Positions 7,948 through 16,811 of a stretch of 64,000 bases of DNA are shown one piece after another. Below the pieces are notes generated by a model that did no database searches, was not told where the DNA came from, and saw only the letters and a list, made by a program, of their open reading frames with translations. How positions within the stretch are numbered: the stretch's first letter is position 1; every line of letters begins with the position of its first letter. A program made the translations under genes and the position numbers. This DNA is from Hyphomicrobiales bacterium. Its GTDB lineage: Bacteria; Pseudomonadota; Alphaproteobacteria; Rhizobiales; Rhizobiaceae. The stretch is taken from assembly GCA_002709005.1 (NCBI GenBank), contig PAPH01000044.1, positions 124,001-188,000 on the forward strand. Reading direction: 5' to 3'.

Positions 7948-8859
7948 TCAGTGGGCGGCGAGCAGGTTTTCGCTGGTTTCGGCACGCTGGGCGGCGGCCG
8001 CCTTCTTGACCGCGTCCTGCACCTTTTCGAAGGCGCGGACCTCGATCTGGCGCACGCGCTCGCGCGATATGTCGAACTCGCCGGAGAGTTCCTCCAGCGT
8101 GATCGGATCGTCGCGCAGGCGCCTGGCCTCGAAGATACGGCGCTCGCGCTCGTTGAGCACATCCATCGCGTCCGACAGCATCGAGCGGCGGTTTTCCAGT
8201 TCGTCCTGCTCGACGAGCATGTCTTCCTGGCTTTCGGAATCATCCACCAGCCAATCCTGCCACTGCCCGCTCTCGCCCTCGCTCGCCTTGATCGGCGCGT
8301 TGAGCGAGGCATCGCCCGACAGGCGGCGGTTCATCGAGATGACCTCCTCCTCGGACACGTTGAGCGTGGTGGCGATTTCGGAGACCTGCTCGGGCTTGAG
8401 ATCGCCCTCTTCGAGCGCCTGGATGCGGCCCTTGACCTTGCGCAGGTTGAAGAACAGCCGCTTCTGATTGGCGGTCGTGCCCATCTTGACGAGCGACCAG
8501 GAGCGCAGGATGTATTCCTGGATGGACGCCTTGATCCACCACATCGCATAGGTCGCGAGGCGGAAGCCGCGCTCGGGATCGAATTTCTTGACGGCCTGCA
8601 TGAGGCCGACATTGCCCTCGGAGATCACTTCGCCGATCGGCAGCCCGTAACCGCGGTAACCCATGGCGATCTTGGCGACGAGCCGCAAATGGCTGGTCAC
8701 CAGCTTGTGGGCGGCCTGGGTGTCCTCGTGCTCGGCATAACGCTTGGCGAGCATGTATTCTTCCTGCGGCTCCAGCATCGGGAACCGCCGGATTTCGGCA
8801 AGATAACGGTTGAGGCCGTTTTCGCCGCTCGAAATGGTCGGCAGTGTGGCCTGGGCCAT
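7948..8859 (-). CDS. rpoH: RNA polymerase heat-shock sigma factor RpoH (sigma-32)
   Basis: The start is chosen at the ATG at 8859 because AAGGAGGG sits 5-6 bp upstream; the ORF-track start two codons earlier is a GTG inside that ribosome site. The 303-residue protein shows region 2 (LVTSHLRLVAKIAMGYRGYG, DPERGFRLATYAMWWIKASI), the RpoH box QKRLFFNLRK (about 128-137) and region 4 (TLEELSGEFDISRERVRQIE). It directs core polymerase to heat-shock promoters. Many rhizobia carry two rpoH genes, and which paralogue this is cannot be decided here. The gene stands alone, with its own terminator and a candidate promoter. Confidence 0.95.
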   Translation of the reverse strand: MAQATLPTISSGENGLNRYLAEIRRFPMLEPQEEYMLAKRYAEHEDTQAAHKLVTSHLRLVAKIAMGYRGYGLPIGEVISEGNVGLMQAVKKFDPERGFRLATYAMWWIKASIQEYILRSWSLVKMGTTANQKRLFFNLRKVKGRIQALEEGDLKPEQVSEIATTLNVSEEEVISMNRRLSGDASLNAPIKASEGESGQWQDWLVDDSESQEDMLVEQDELENRRSMLSDAMDVLNERERRIFEARRLRDDPITLEELSGEFDISRERVRQIEVRAFEKVQDAVKKAAAAQRAETSENLLAAH

Positions 8860-8939
8860 GAGCACCCTCCTTATTCTCCGGCTCCCTGAAGGCGAGCCGT
8901 CACACCCGGCCGAACACGCGCCGGGTCAGTCTGTATGAC

Positions 8940-8968
8940 AAATAATAATGGCGATTTGGAGGTTCAAG
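8940..8968 (-). promoter_or_regulatory. candidate promoter of rpoH
   Basis: On the minus strand CTTGAA (8968-8963) and TTATTT (8945-8940) are 17 bp apart, about 70 bp upstream of the ribosome site. CTTGAA followed by a C/A-T rich -10 resembles rhizobial RpoH-dependent promoters, so autoregulation is possible. Sigma70 use is equally compatible. Confidence 0.4.
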
Positions 8969-9139
8969 CCCGCGCGCGATCACGCCCGCGTGACGGACGG
9001 CGTGGCGTTTCATCTGATAAACAACAACTGCGGATTAACTATCGCTACAAAGCCTAAACATAACGAAATAATTGATTTCTCAGGGCGGATCCATAATAAA
9101 ATTAGCGACAACACATGATACTAGGGGGAGGTCCGAGAG

Positions 9140-10921
9140 ATGCAACTTATCGATGAGATCGAAATATCATACTTCCGTTCTTTTTATAAATTCAAACTTA
9201 GGAAACTGAAGGATCTAAATATCATTTTTGGAAAGAATGACTCTGGAAAATCCAATGTAGTTCGAGCATTGAACCTTTTCTTTTCGGAAGAAACTGACCG
9301 TAATGAACCATTTGAGTTTGAAATTGATTTCTCGGAACGCCGACTTGCAGAATCAGAGCAGTCAGAAGATGTAAGAAAATTTCTCTATGTCAAAATAACA
9401 TTCAACACACCAAAAAATTATCAAACATCGTTAGGAAAACAATTCTATGTAAAGCGCCAGTGGACAGTTTCAAGAGACTATTACAACGAAGAAATATCCA
9501 GCAGCATTCCAAATAGTAGGAGGCACATAGCCACTAGATTCCTCAACAAGATAAAATTTATTTATATACCGGCGATAAAAGACATTAGCATATTTGAAGG
9601 GCTTCTTGGGAATATCCACGAAACTGTCGCCAGCTCGACACCGTTCACGGGAGCGGTCAGCGAGTTCTCTGAAAAACTCCAGGAACTCACGAGTCAAATG
9701 TTCCAAAGCCTTCCGAAGGAGGTATCCACAAGCACAAAAATCGGCGCACCCACCCAGCTTAGCCAACTCTTCCAAACTCTAGATTTTGAAACAAGAGCAG
9801 ATGGTGACGTAAATCCAAAATCACTGATAAGGCAGAGAGGAGACGGGGTTAAAGTTAGACATATACCGGAGCTACTAAAATTTATCTCGGAAAATGATAA
9901 ATTTGACTATCACATTTGGGGATTTGAAGAACCAGAAAATTCTCTTGATTTTGTAGCGGCGCAATCGGAAGCGCTGCGACTACTTTCCATTTCAAAATCG
10001 GACCGAGTACAAATAGTTATGACTACTCATAGCCCATCTTTCTACCTTTTAAACGATAGGAGTGCTGAAAAGTACTACGTAAGCAAAGATAACGATGGAA
10101 TATCAAAAGCCATACAAGGCCGAGAGCTAGAAAAGTTCGACGCGGCAGCGGCGGTTGGAGAGGGATTTTATTTACCTGCCGTAGCAGAAGCAGTAAGTAA
10201 GGTGGCCACAATTGAAGCCAGGGTAAAAGCTGCTGAAGCTGAAGTCAGCGCACTCCGAGACGAGTTGAACAATATTTCTACGCCGGTTGTCCTGACAGAA
10301 GGGCGTACGGACGCCAAGATTCTGCTTATAGCATGGGAAAAAATAAGAGGAGGGACACCGCCGTTTGCCGTTCGCTCCTGTGAAACTGGTGGTCCGAACG
10401 CGGGAAGCGGCAATGGCGGTGCGTACAGTTTGGCCGTTAGACTTGCTGGAGTTGCAGCAGATCACCCTCATGCGGTAGTTGGCATTTTTGACTACGACTC
10501 CGAAGGGATAAAGGCTTACCAGCTCAACAAAAATTTCAATGAAATTGAAATTGCGGGGCACAAGGTCAAAAAAAGTATTCACGGACAAGCGTACGCCACC
10601 CTTCTACTGCCTCCCACATTTCGAGAGGAGTGCGGCGAATACGAGAACCTGCCCATCGAATTTTTGTTTCGGGATGAACATTTGGCCGCTGAGGTGGATG
10701 GGCAACGCCTCAATCTGAAAAGGAAGAAGGCAACAACCTTAATTGGCACCAAGAGGGTAGAAAGGGAATTGGAAGACGTCACTCACTTTAAGGATGTTGG
10801 AGCGGGCAAAACTCAATTTGCAAACTCTATTGTCCCTTCGCTCCCACCAGACGCTTTCGATGGCTTTGAAGCAATATTTGTATGTATCGAGCAAATTATC
10901 GAGGATAGCCAATCTGATTGA
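9140..10921 (+). CDS. OLD-family ATP-dependent endonuclease (AAA ATPase + TOPRIM)
   Basis: This 593-residue protein has an ABC/SMC-type ATPase: Walker A GKNDSGKS (31-38), signature-like RQRGDGVK (about 231-238), Walker B and D-loop WGFEEPENSLD (about 260-270), and H-loop THSPSF. A short coiled coil follows, then a TOPRIM nuclease domain with EGRTDAK near 386 and DYDSEG near 452. This is the layout of overcoming-lysogenisation-defect proteins and of GajA. No UvrD-like GajB or other partner lies next to it, so it would be a stand-alone class 1 OLD. Its base composition is clearly AT-richer than all neighbours and its 5' flank is AT-rich, both signs of horizontal acquisition. A phage-defence role is inferred from the family. 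Confidence 0.88.
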   Translation: MQLIDEIEISYFRSFYKFKLRKLKDLNIIFGKNDSGKSNVVRALNLFFSEETDRNEPFEFEIDFSERRLAESEQSEDVRKFLYVKITFNTPKNYQTSLGKQFYVKRQWTVSRDYYNEEISSSIPNSRRHIATRFLNKIKFIYIPAIKDISIFEGLLGNIHETVASSTPFTGAVSEFSEKLQELTSQMFQSLPKEVSTSTKIGAPTQLSQLFQTLDFETRADGDVNPKSLIRQRGDGVKVRHIPELLKFISENDKFDYHIWGFEEPENSLDFVAAQSEALRLLSISKSDRVQIVMTTHSPSFYLLNDRSAEKYYVSKDNDGISKAIQGRELEKFDAAAAVGEGFYLPAVAEAVSKVATIEARVKAAEAEVSALRDELNNISTPVVLTEGRTDAKILLIAWEKIRGGTPPFAVRSCETGGPNAGSGNGGAYSLAVRLAGVAADHPHAVVGIFDYDSEGIKAYQLNKNFNEIEIAGHKVKKSIHGQAYATLLLPPTFREECGEYENLPIEFLFRDEHLAAEVDGQRLNLKRKKATTLIGTKRVERELEDVTHFKDVGAGKTQFANSIVPSLPPDAFDGFEAIFVCIEQIIEDSQSD

Positions 10922-12225
10922 GGCTATCCCTCCCCTCGCCGCATTTGCGCGCTAAATGTCCGGCCAACACCCCATCGGAGATCACGCCGCTGTTTTCCTT
11001 CGAGGCCTATCACATCGTTCTCGCCGGACTCGGCGTCATCATCATCGCCGCGCGCTGGTTGCCGCGGCTGGTGTCGAAACGCGAGCCGGCGGCCGCGCCG
11101 CTGATGATTATCTTCGGCGCCGGCGCGGGTCTTCTGCTCGGGCACGTGCCGGAAGCGGCCGATCCACGGGCCAATCCGCTGCCCTGGGAACTGGTGAGCG
11201 AACTCACCGTCATCATCGCCTTGTTCGGCGCCGGCATGCGCATCGACAAGCTGGGGCCGCTGGCGAAATGGGCCCCGACGCTGCGGCTTCTCCTGATCTC
11301 CATGCCGCTGACGATCCTTGCCGTGGCGCTGCTCGGCGTCTGGGCCGGCGGGCTGACGATCGCCGGGGCGATCCTGCTCGGCGCGGTGCTGGCCCCGACC
11401 GACCCGGTTCTGGCCGCCGACGTGCAGGTGGGCCCGCCCCAGGAGGGCGCCGAACACCCGGTGCGCTTCACGCTGACCACCGAGGCGGGCCTCAATGACG
11501 GGCTCGCCTTCCCCTTCGTCTATCTCGGCCTTCTGGTCGCCGCCGAAGGGCTCAACCCGGGCCTGTGGGGCCTTCAATGGTTAGGCGTCGACCTCATCTA
11601 CCGCATCATTGTCGGCGCCGCGATGGGATGGGCCGGCGGCAAGGCGCTCGGTTTTTTGCTGTTTACGGTTCCCAGGGACGCGGCGCTGGCCGAAACGGGC
11701 TCCGGGGTGATTGCGCTCGCCGGGGTCTTGTTGTGCTACGGCTCGACAGAACTGGTGGAGGGCTACGGCTTCATCGCGGTCGCGGTGATGGGACTGACGT
11801 TGCGGCGCCAGGAGGCCGACCACGAATTCCATCGCCGGCTTCACGACTTCTCCGAATCCCTCGAACACGCGCTCACCGCGGTCCTGCTGGTGGCGCTCGG
11901 CGTGATGCTGCCGCTGCTGTTTCAGGACCTGCAATGGTCGCACGTCGTCATCGCCCTGACCCTGATCTTCGTCATCCGTCCGCTCGCCGGCTGGATCGGG
12001 CTGATCCGCACCGACTTCAGCCGCAACGACCGGGCGGTAACCGCCATCTACGGCGTCCGAGGCATCGGCTCGATCTACTATCTGTGCTATGCCGGCCGCC
12101 ACATGGAATTCGTCAACGAAAGCCAGCTCTGGGCGCTGGTGGGACTGGCGATCCTCATGTCGACCATCCTGCACGGCTTTACCGTGGGACGGGCGATGGA
12201 CAAGGTGAGCGACGAGCCCTCCTGA
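10918..12225 (+). CDS. CPA1-type Na+(cation)/H+ antiporter
   Basis: The protein is polytopic, up to 435 residues, with the CPA1 hallmark TTEAGLNDGLAFP (the Asn-Asp pair of electroneutral exchangers). LAPTDPVLAADVQVG precedes it and GVRGIGSIYYLCYA follows near the C-terminus. The start is uncertain. The only upstream in-frame candidate is a TTG overlapping the OLD-gene stop (TTGA). The natural N-terminus is probably ITPLFSFEAYH, where the expected ATG reads ATC; the nearest ATG (10956) is in another frame. The gene may therefore depend on coupling to the OLD gene or on a non-ATG codon. It ends 19 bp from the convergent symporter gene. Confidence 0.82.
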   Translation: MRLSLPSPHLRAKCPANTPSEITPLFSFEAYHIVLAGLGVIIIAARWLPRLVSKREPAAAPLMIIFGAGAGLLLGHVPEAADPRANPLPWELVSELTVIIALFGAGMRIDKLGPLAKWAPTLRLLLISMPLTILAVALLGVWAGGLTIAGAILLGAVLAPTDPVLAADVQVGPPQEGAEHPVRFTLTTEAGLNDGLAFPFVYLGLLVAAEGLNPGLWGLQWLGVDLIYRIIVGAAMGWAGGKALGFLLFTVPRDAALAETGSGVIALAGVLLCYGSTELVEGYGFIAVAVMGLTLRRQEADHEFHRRLHDFSESLEHALTAVLLVALGVMLPLLFQDLQWSHVVIALTLIFVIRPLAGWIGLIRTDFSRNDRAVTAIYGVRGIGSIYYLCYAGRHMEFVNESQLWALVGLAILMSTILHGFTVGRAMDKVSDEPS

Positions 12226-12244
12226 GCGGCACGTCCCTCCGGCC

Positions 12245-13123
12245 TCAGGCTGGCAGCGCCACAGGCTTCGGCTGGCGCATCAAGAGGAAGATCGCCGGCA
12301 GCGTGACCACATACATGGTGATGCCGTAGACGGCCGAAGGCAACGCGTAATCCGGCATGGCGGCTCCCGCGATCATCGAGGCGACGGTGATGCCGAGCGT
12401 GGCGTTCTGCACCCCGCCCTCGATCGCGATCGTCGCGGCCTGCGCGCCGCCGAGCCCGAGCCCGCGCGACAGGAACCAGAAGAGCGCCAGCAGCACGACA
12501 TTGAAGGCCACGAGAATCGGACCGAGAATGGCGACATTTTCGAGGAAGAGCCCCCAGTTGGAGGACAGCGCGCCGACGAGGACGACGACGAAGATCCCCG
12601 CCGATGCGCGGAAGAACCAGGGTTCGGACCTGATGGTGAATTTTGGCGCGAAGCGACGCACGAGCATGCCGAGCACGACCGGCACGGTGGTGATCAGGAA
12701 CAGACTGATCGCCAGGCTCGAGATGTTGATCGGCCGGTCGCCCAGATCGAGGAAATGGCCCGAGCTAAACCCGATGAGAAGCGGCACGGTTACGACCGAA
12801 AGAAGGCTGACAACGGCCGTCAGCGTGACAGAAAGCGCCACGTCAGCGCGCGCGAAGCGGCTCAAGAGGTTGGTCGTCGCTCCGCCCGGGCAGAACGACA
12901 GGATCATCACCCCGAAGGCAAGATGCGGCGGCAGGTCGGTCAGCGCCAGCAGGCCCACAGCAATGATCGGCAGCAGGAAAACCTGGGCGACGAAGCCGGT
13001 GACGAAGGCCTTCGGCGCGGTGGCGATGCGGGTGAAATCGGCGACGGTCAGACCGAGGCCGAGCGAAAACATGATGATGGCCAGCGATACCGGCAACCCC
13101 ACTGTGATGAGTGTCGATTCCAC
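12245..13123 (-). CDS. bile acid:sodium symporter (BASS)-family transporter
   Basis: The start is set at the GTG at 13123, with GGGAGG eight bases upstream, instead of the longer ORF-track ATG at 13177, giving 292 residues. Nine or so hydrophobic helices are visible. The family motif FCPGGATTNLLSRFARADVALSVTLTA is present, with the Na+-site crossover, and a second crossover IEGGVQNATLGITVA lies nearer the C-terminus. Bacterial members move organic anions such as pantoate or oxo-acids with Na+; the substrate here is unknown. It is a stand-alone gene, convergent with the CPA1 antiporter. Confidence 0.87.
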   Translation of the reverse strand: MESTLITVGLPVSLAIIMFSLGLGLTVADFTRIATAPKAFVTGFVAQVFLLPIIAVGLLALTDLPPHLAFGVMILSFCPGGATTNLLSRFARADVALSVTLTAVVSLLSVVTVPLLIGFSSGHFLDLGDRPINISSLAISLFLITTVPVVLGMLVRRFAPKFTIRSEPWFFRASAGIFVVVLVGALSSNWGLFLENVAILGPILVAFNVVLLALFWFLSRGLGLGGAQAATIAIEGGVQNATLGITVASMIAGAAMPDYALPSAVYGITMYVVTLPAIFLLMRQPKPVALPA

Positions 13124-13342
13124 GGTTTGGTCCTCCCTACCAGTTCCGTTTTTCGAAAATCTTGCCCCGTTCTCCACATGCGGCGGGGCCGCGCCCCCGC
13201 GGCTTCCGAAAGGCGTCGCACCTCCCCGTGCGATCCGCCCTTCCCCGCGAAAGCTTACGTGAATGCGCTCTTCGTAAATTCCTTATAAAGCAGATCCGCG
13301 CCGGAGGCGAGACGGGCGACACCGATGATGTCGCGGCAAAGC

Positions 13343-14380
13343 CTAGCCGGCATCCAGCCCGACCAGGGCTGCGCGAACCGCCTCGATATCCTCCGGCATA
13401 TCGGCCTCGAAGCGCATGACCTCGCCGGTGGCCGGATGCTCGAATGCGAGAAGCCAGGCATGCAGCGCCTGACGGGGAAAACGGTCGATAACCTTCGCCG
13501 CGTCGGCGGGCAGCTTGTTCGTCTTGGTGCGGAAGGACATGCCGTAATCGCGGTCACCGATCAGCGGATGACCGATATGAGCCATGTGAACGCGGATCTG
13601 GTGTGTGCGGCCCGTTTCCAGCCGGCATTCGACGAGGCTGGCGAGCGAGGTCGCATCGGGCTGCTCGCAATAGCGCTCGGTGACCGTGTAGTGGGTCACC
13701 GCATGGCGCACGTCATCGCCATTGTCGGTGCGCACCGCGCGCTTCAATCGGTCCCGCGACCGACCGAGGGGCGCATCGATCGTGCCGTTGAGCGGGTCGG
13801 GCCGCCCCCAGACGATCGCCTTGTACGCGCGTTCAAGATCGCCGGTGCGGCCGTGATCGGCAAACTGGTCGGCGAGATGACGGTGGGCCCGGCCGTTCTT
13901 GGCCACCACCATGACGCCCGAGGTATCCTTGTCGAGCCGGTGGACAATGCCGGGCCGCTTGACCCCGCCGATCCCCGACAGGCTGTCGCCGCAATGGTGG
14001 ATCAGCGCATTGACGAGCGTGCCGGTCCAGTTGCCGGCGGCTGGATGAACCACGAGACCCGGCGGCTTGTTGATGACGATGAGATCGGCATCCTCGTAAA
14101 GCACCTCGAGCGGGATGTCCTCGCCCTTCGGCTCCGGATCCTCGGCCTCAGGCAGCATGATCTCGATCCGGTCGCCGTCGTGGAGCTTGCGGTTGGGCTC
14201 GGTGGCTGGCGCACCGTTGACGCTGACATGGCCCTCCTTGACCAGCGTCTCGACGCGCGAGCGCGAATAGTCGGGCGCGAGTGCCGCAGCGATCCATGCG
14301 TCGAGACGCCCCGCCGCACCCTCGACAACCAAGGCTTTCAACTCGCCCGCGCTTTCGTTAAAGGGAGACGCACCGTCCAA
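13343..14380 (-). CDS. RluD/RluA-family 23S rRNA pseudouridine synthase
   Basis: In this 345-residue protein an N-terminal S4 RNA-binding domain (RLDAWIAAALAPDYSRSRVETLVKEG, about 26-80) is followed by the catalytic domain. That domain has GIVHRLDKDTSGVMVVAKN, with the catalytic Asp in RLDKDTSG, and LETGRTHQIRVH. The length and the S4 domain fit RluD, which modifies helix 69 of 23S rRNA. No ATG exists near the start; the TTG at 14380 preceded by AAAGGCAGG is the best candidate. It is divergent from the DUF6476-like gene at a distance of 29 bp. Confidence 0.92.
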   Translation of the reverse strand: MDGASPFNESAGELKALVVEGAAGRLDAWIAAALAPDYSRSRVETLVKEGHVSVNGAPATEPNRKLHDGDRIEIMLPEAEDPEPKGEDIPLEVLYEDADLIVINKPPGLVVHPAAGNWTGTLVNALIHHCGDSLSGIGGVKRPGIVHRLDKDTSGVMVVAKNGRAHRHLADQFADHGRTGDLERAYKAIVWGRPDPLNGTIDAPLGRSRDRLKRAVRTDNGDDVRHAVTHYTVTERYCEQPDATSLASLVECRLETGRTHQIRVHMAHIGHPLIGDRDYGMSFRTKTNKLPADAAKVIDRFPRQALHAWLLAFEHPATGEVMRFEADMPEDIEAVRAALVGLDAG

Positions 14381-14409
14381 CTGACCGACCTGCCTTTCAG
14401 GGATTGAGA

Positions 14410-14793
14410 ATGACCAGACCGATGACCGACGACCTCGAGGAAAAGCCGCTCGACCCGGAAATGGAGAAGGTGCGGCGCAAGATGGTGCGGCTGCTCGCCG
14501 TATCGATCGGCATCATGTTTGTCGGTGTTATGGCGGTGCTGGCGGCCATTGTCTACAAGTTCACGCGTCCCGCCGAGGAGGCGGCGGCCCTGCCGGCGGC
14601 CAGCACGACCGCGCCGAGCGCCACGCCACTTGTCGACCGCATCGACCTTCCGCCGGGCTTCGAGGTGATCTCGATGTCGGTCGACGGCGACCGGATCGCC
14701 TTTTTCGGCACAGCGAGCGGCGGAGCCTCCCAGGTTCTGGTCTTCGACGCCTCGTCCGGCTCCCGCCTCGGCACCATCGAGGTCGGCCGCTAG
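14410..14793 (+). CDS. small membrane-anchored protein, DUF6476-like
   Basis: The start is taken at the ATG at 14410 (MTRPMTDDLEEKPLDPEMEK); another ATG lies at 14422. The protein has 127 residues: a charged N-terminus, one membrane helix at about 30-50 (LLAVSIGIMFVGVMAVLAAI), an Ala/Pro/Thr linker, then a short predicted beta domain (FEVISMSVDGDRIAFFG, VLVFDASSG). Similar small proteins sit next to RluD in many Rhizobiales. The stop is 3 bp from the methyltransferase start, so they share a transcript. The function is unknown. Confidence 0.75.
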   Translation: MTRPMTDDLEEKPLDPEMEKVRRKMVRLLAVSIGIMFVGVMAVLAAIVYKFTRPAEEAAALPAASTTAPSATPLVDRIDLPPGFEVISMSVDGDRIAFFGTASGGASQVLVFDASSGSRLGTIEVGR

Positions 14794-14796
14794 GGC

Positions 14797-15636
14797 ATGA
14801 GCGGGCCGCGCACCCCGATCCCCGTCACCGACCCGGACGACCCGCGCATCGCGGAATTCGTGTCGCTGAAGGAAAAGGACATTGCCGGGCGCGGCGACCG
14901 CTTTATCGCCGAGGGCAAGGTGGTGCTCAACGCGCTGCTGTCACTCGGCGCGACCGACCGCTTCGCCGTCGAGAAACTTCTGGTGCTGGAAAACCGGCTC
15001 GAGGGCGCGGGCGAGATCATCGAAAAGCTTGCCGAAGACGTCCCCGTCTATGTCGCCGATCGAGCGGTGATGGACGCGATTACCGGCTTCGCCATGCATC
15101 GCGGGGTGCTGGCGCTTGGGCGTCACGCGCCTTCCCCGGATCTCGCGCGCTTTCTCGCGAATTTGCCGGAGGAAGCGCTGGTGGTCGCCTGCTGCGGAAT
15201 TTCCAACCACGACAATATGGGCGCGATCTTCCGCAATGCGGGCGTATTCGGCGCCGACGGTGTGGTGATCGACGAAACCTGCTGCGCGCCGCTCTATCGC
15301 AAGGCGATCCGGGTTTCCGTGGGCGCGGCGTTGCGCGTGCCGTTCTGCACGGACGGAGACGCGGGCGACATTCTCGCCACGCTTCATGAAGCGGGATTTG
15401 CGACCATTGCGCTGTCCCCGGGTGGAACGACCGATATCGCGGACATCAAGCCTGCGCGCCGCACCGCATTGGTGGTGGGTGCCGAAGGTCCCGGCCTGCC
15501 GGCGCAGATTCTCGAAAAGGCACGGACGGTACGCATTCCCCAGGCGCCGGGCATGGATTCGCTGAACGTTGCCACCGCCACGGGTCTGGCGCTGTGGCAG
15601 GTCGCCCGCGCGATGGGGCGCCTGCGCCTGGATTGA
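14797..15636 (+). CDS. TrmH/SpoU-family RNA 2'-O-methyltransferase
   Basis: This 279-residue SPOUT enzyme has all three family motifs: NHDNMGAIFRNAGVFG (motif 1), ALVVGAEGPGLP (motif 2) and IPQAPGMDSLNVATATGLAL (motif 3, part of the AdoMet knot). The N-terminal part (SLKEKDIAGRGDRFIAEGK) is the usual L30e-like substrate-recognition region. It would methylate a 2'-OH in tRNA or rRNA; the position cannot be assigned. It follows the small membrane-protein gene by 3 bp. Confidence 0.9.
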   Translation: MSGPRTPIPVTDPDDPRIAEFVSLKEKDIAGRGDRFIAEGKVVLNALLSLGATDRFAVEKLLVLENRLEGAGEIIEKLAEDVPVYVADRAVMDAITGFAMHRGVLALGRHAPSPDLARFLANLPEEALVVACCGISNHDNMGAIFRNAGVFGADGVVIDETCCAPLYRKAIRVSVGAALRVPFCTDGDAGDILATLHEAGFATIALSPGGTTDIADIKPARRTALVVGAEGPGLPAQILEKARTVRIPQAPGMDSLNVATATGLALWQVARAMGRLRLD

Positions 15637-15742
15637 GCCGAGAATGTCAGGCGGACGCCCCGCATTTGTCACGATGTCGCCGATACTCGGCGGCTCGATA
15701 ACGCCACGGCCGCCCCCAACGATCATTGTGAAGGCTCTCCCC

Positions 15743-16753
15743 ATGATGCGGAAACTCGTCTTTGTCCTGATCGCGTTTCTATCACTCGGTCTCACCGGGA
15801 ACGCGGTTGCAGATCCTTGGCAAGACGCAGATCCCGTATCGGTCGGCTGGTCGGTGGAGAAGCTGGCGGCCGCGCAGCACTATGCATCCAGCTTGAAACC
15901 CACGGCCGTGATGGTGGTGCAGGATGGCAAAGTGGTTGCCGGTTGGGGCGATGTCTCACGCAAAGTGAACCTCGCCTCCATCCGCAAAAGCCTGCTCAGC
16001 GCGCTTTTCGGCATCGCGGTTTCGGACGGCCGGATCAGCCTTGCCAGCACCCTTGCCGATCTCGGCATTGACGACAAGCCTCCGGCCCTGACGGCAGCCG
16101 AGACGCAGGCGACGGTGCGCGACCTGCTGATGGCGCGGTCGGGCATCTATCACCCCGCCGCCTATGAAACCGGCGACATGCGGCGGAACAGGCCGGAACG
16201 CGGCAGTCACGCGCCCGGCACGTTCTGGTGGTACAACAATTGGGATTTCAACGCCCTCGGCACGATCTACGGGCGTGAGACCGGCGAGGATATTTTCGAC
16301 AGCTTCTCCCGGCGCATCGCCGTCCCGACCGGCATGGAGGATTTCTCGGCGCGCGACGGCCAATACGTGGCCGAAGCCCAATCGGAACATCCGGCCTATC
16401 CGTTCACCATGAGTGCCCGGGATGCAGCACGTTTCGGTCAACTTTTTCTCAATGGCGGCCGATGGGGTGGCAAGCAAATCGTGCCGGCCGCCTGGGTGAA
16501 GGAGTCGACCGCCGCATATTCCCGCACCGACCGGGGAAGCATGGGATATGGCTATCTCTGGTGGACGCTCAATCCGAAAGTCTTCGGCCCGGGCGCGGCC
16601 CTCGCGTCCGGCTATGGAGGACAGGCCATAGCCATCGTGCCGTCAAAGCGGCTGGTGGTCGTGCAAATCGTCGATCGGGCACAAAATCCCAAGGGTGTAC
16701 GGACCAGCCATTTCATCAAGCTGTTGCAAAAGCTCTCCGCAGCCGCGCCGTGA
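15743..16753 (+). CDS. exported serine hydrolase, beta-lactamase class C/esterase family
   Basis: The start is set at the ATG at 15743, which provides a signal peptide (MMRKLVFVLIAFLSLGLTGNAVA) and 336 residues. Active-site signatures are SIRK (SxxK, nucleophilic Ser), YNN (YxN) in WWYNNWDF, and a GYGG triad in place of KTG. That combination is typical of the broad class C/DD-peptidase-like esterase group rather than of a true AmpC. The product probably acts in the periplasm. It lies downstream of the methyltransferase with 106 bp between, so it may have its own promoter. Confidence 0.85.
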   Translation: MMRKLVFVLIAFLSLGLTGNAVADPWQDADPVSVGWSVEKLAAAQHYASSLKPTAVMVVQDGKVVAGWGDVSRKVNLASIRKSLLSALFGIAVSDGRISLASTLADLGIDDKPPALTAAETQATVRDLLMARSGIYHPAAYETGDMRRNRPERGSHAPGTFWWYNNWDFNALGTIYGRETGEDIFDSFSRRIAVPTGMEDFSARDGQYVAEAQSEHPAYPFTMSARDAARFGQLFLNGGRWGGKQIVPAAWVKESTAAYSRTDRGSMGYGYLWWTLNPKVFGPGAALASGYGGQAIAIVPSKRLVVVQIVDRAQNPKGVRTSHFIKLLQKLSAAAP

Positions 16754-16811
16754 CAGATGGAGTTGGCGGACTTGAACGCCCCTCCTCCCGCAACGATGAG
16801 GACGATGTCCT

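Noticed and set aside
10956-11498. ATG-initiated frame at the antiporter start
   Set aside because: The ATG is in a different frame from the antiporter motifs, and its translation is Arg/His-rich noise.
9140-12225. Gabija (gajAB) defence system
   Set aside because: The ATPase-TOPRIM gene resembles GajA, but the next gene is a CPA1 antiporter and not a UvrD-like helicase, so the two-gene system is not present.
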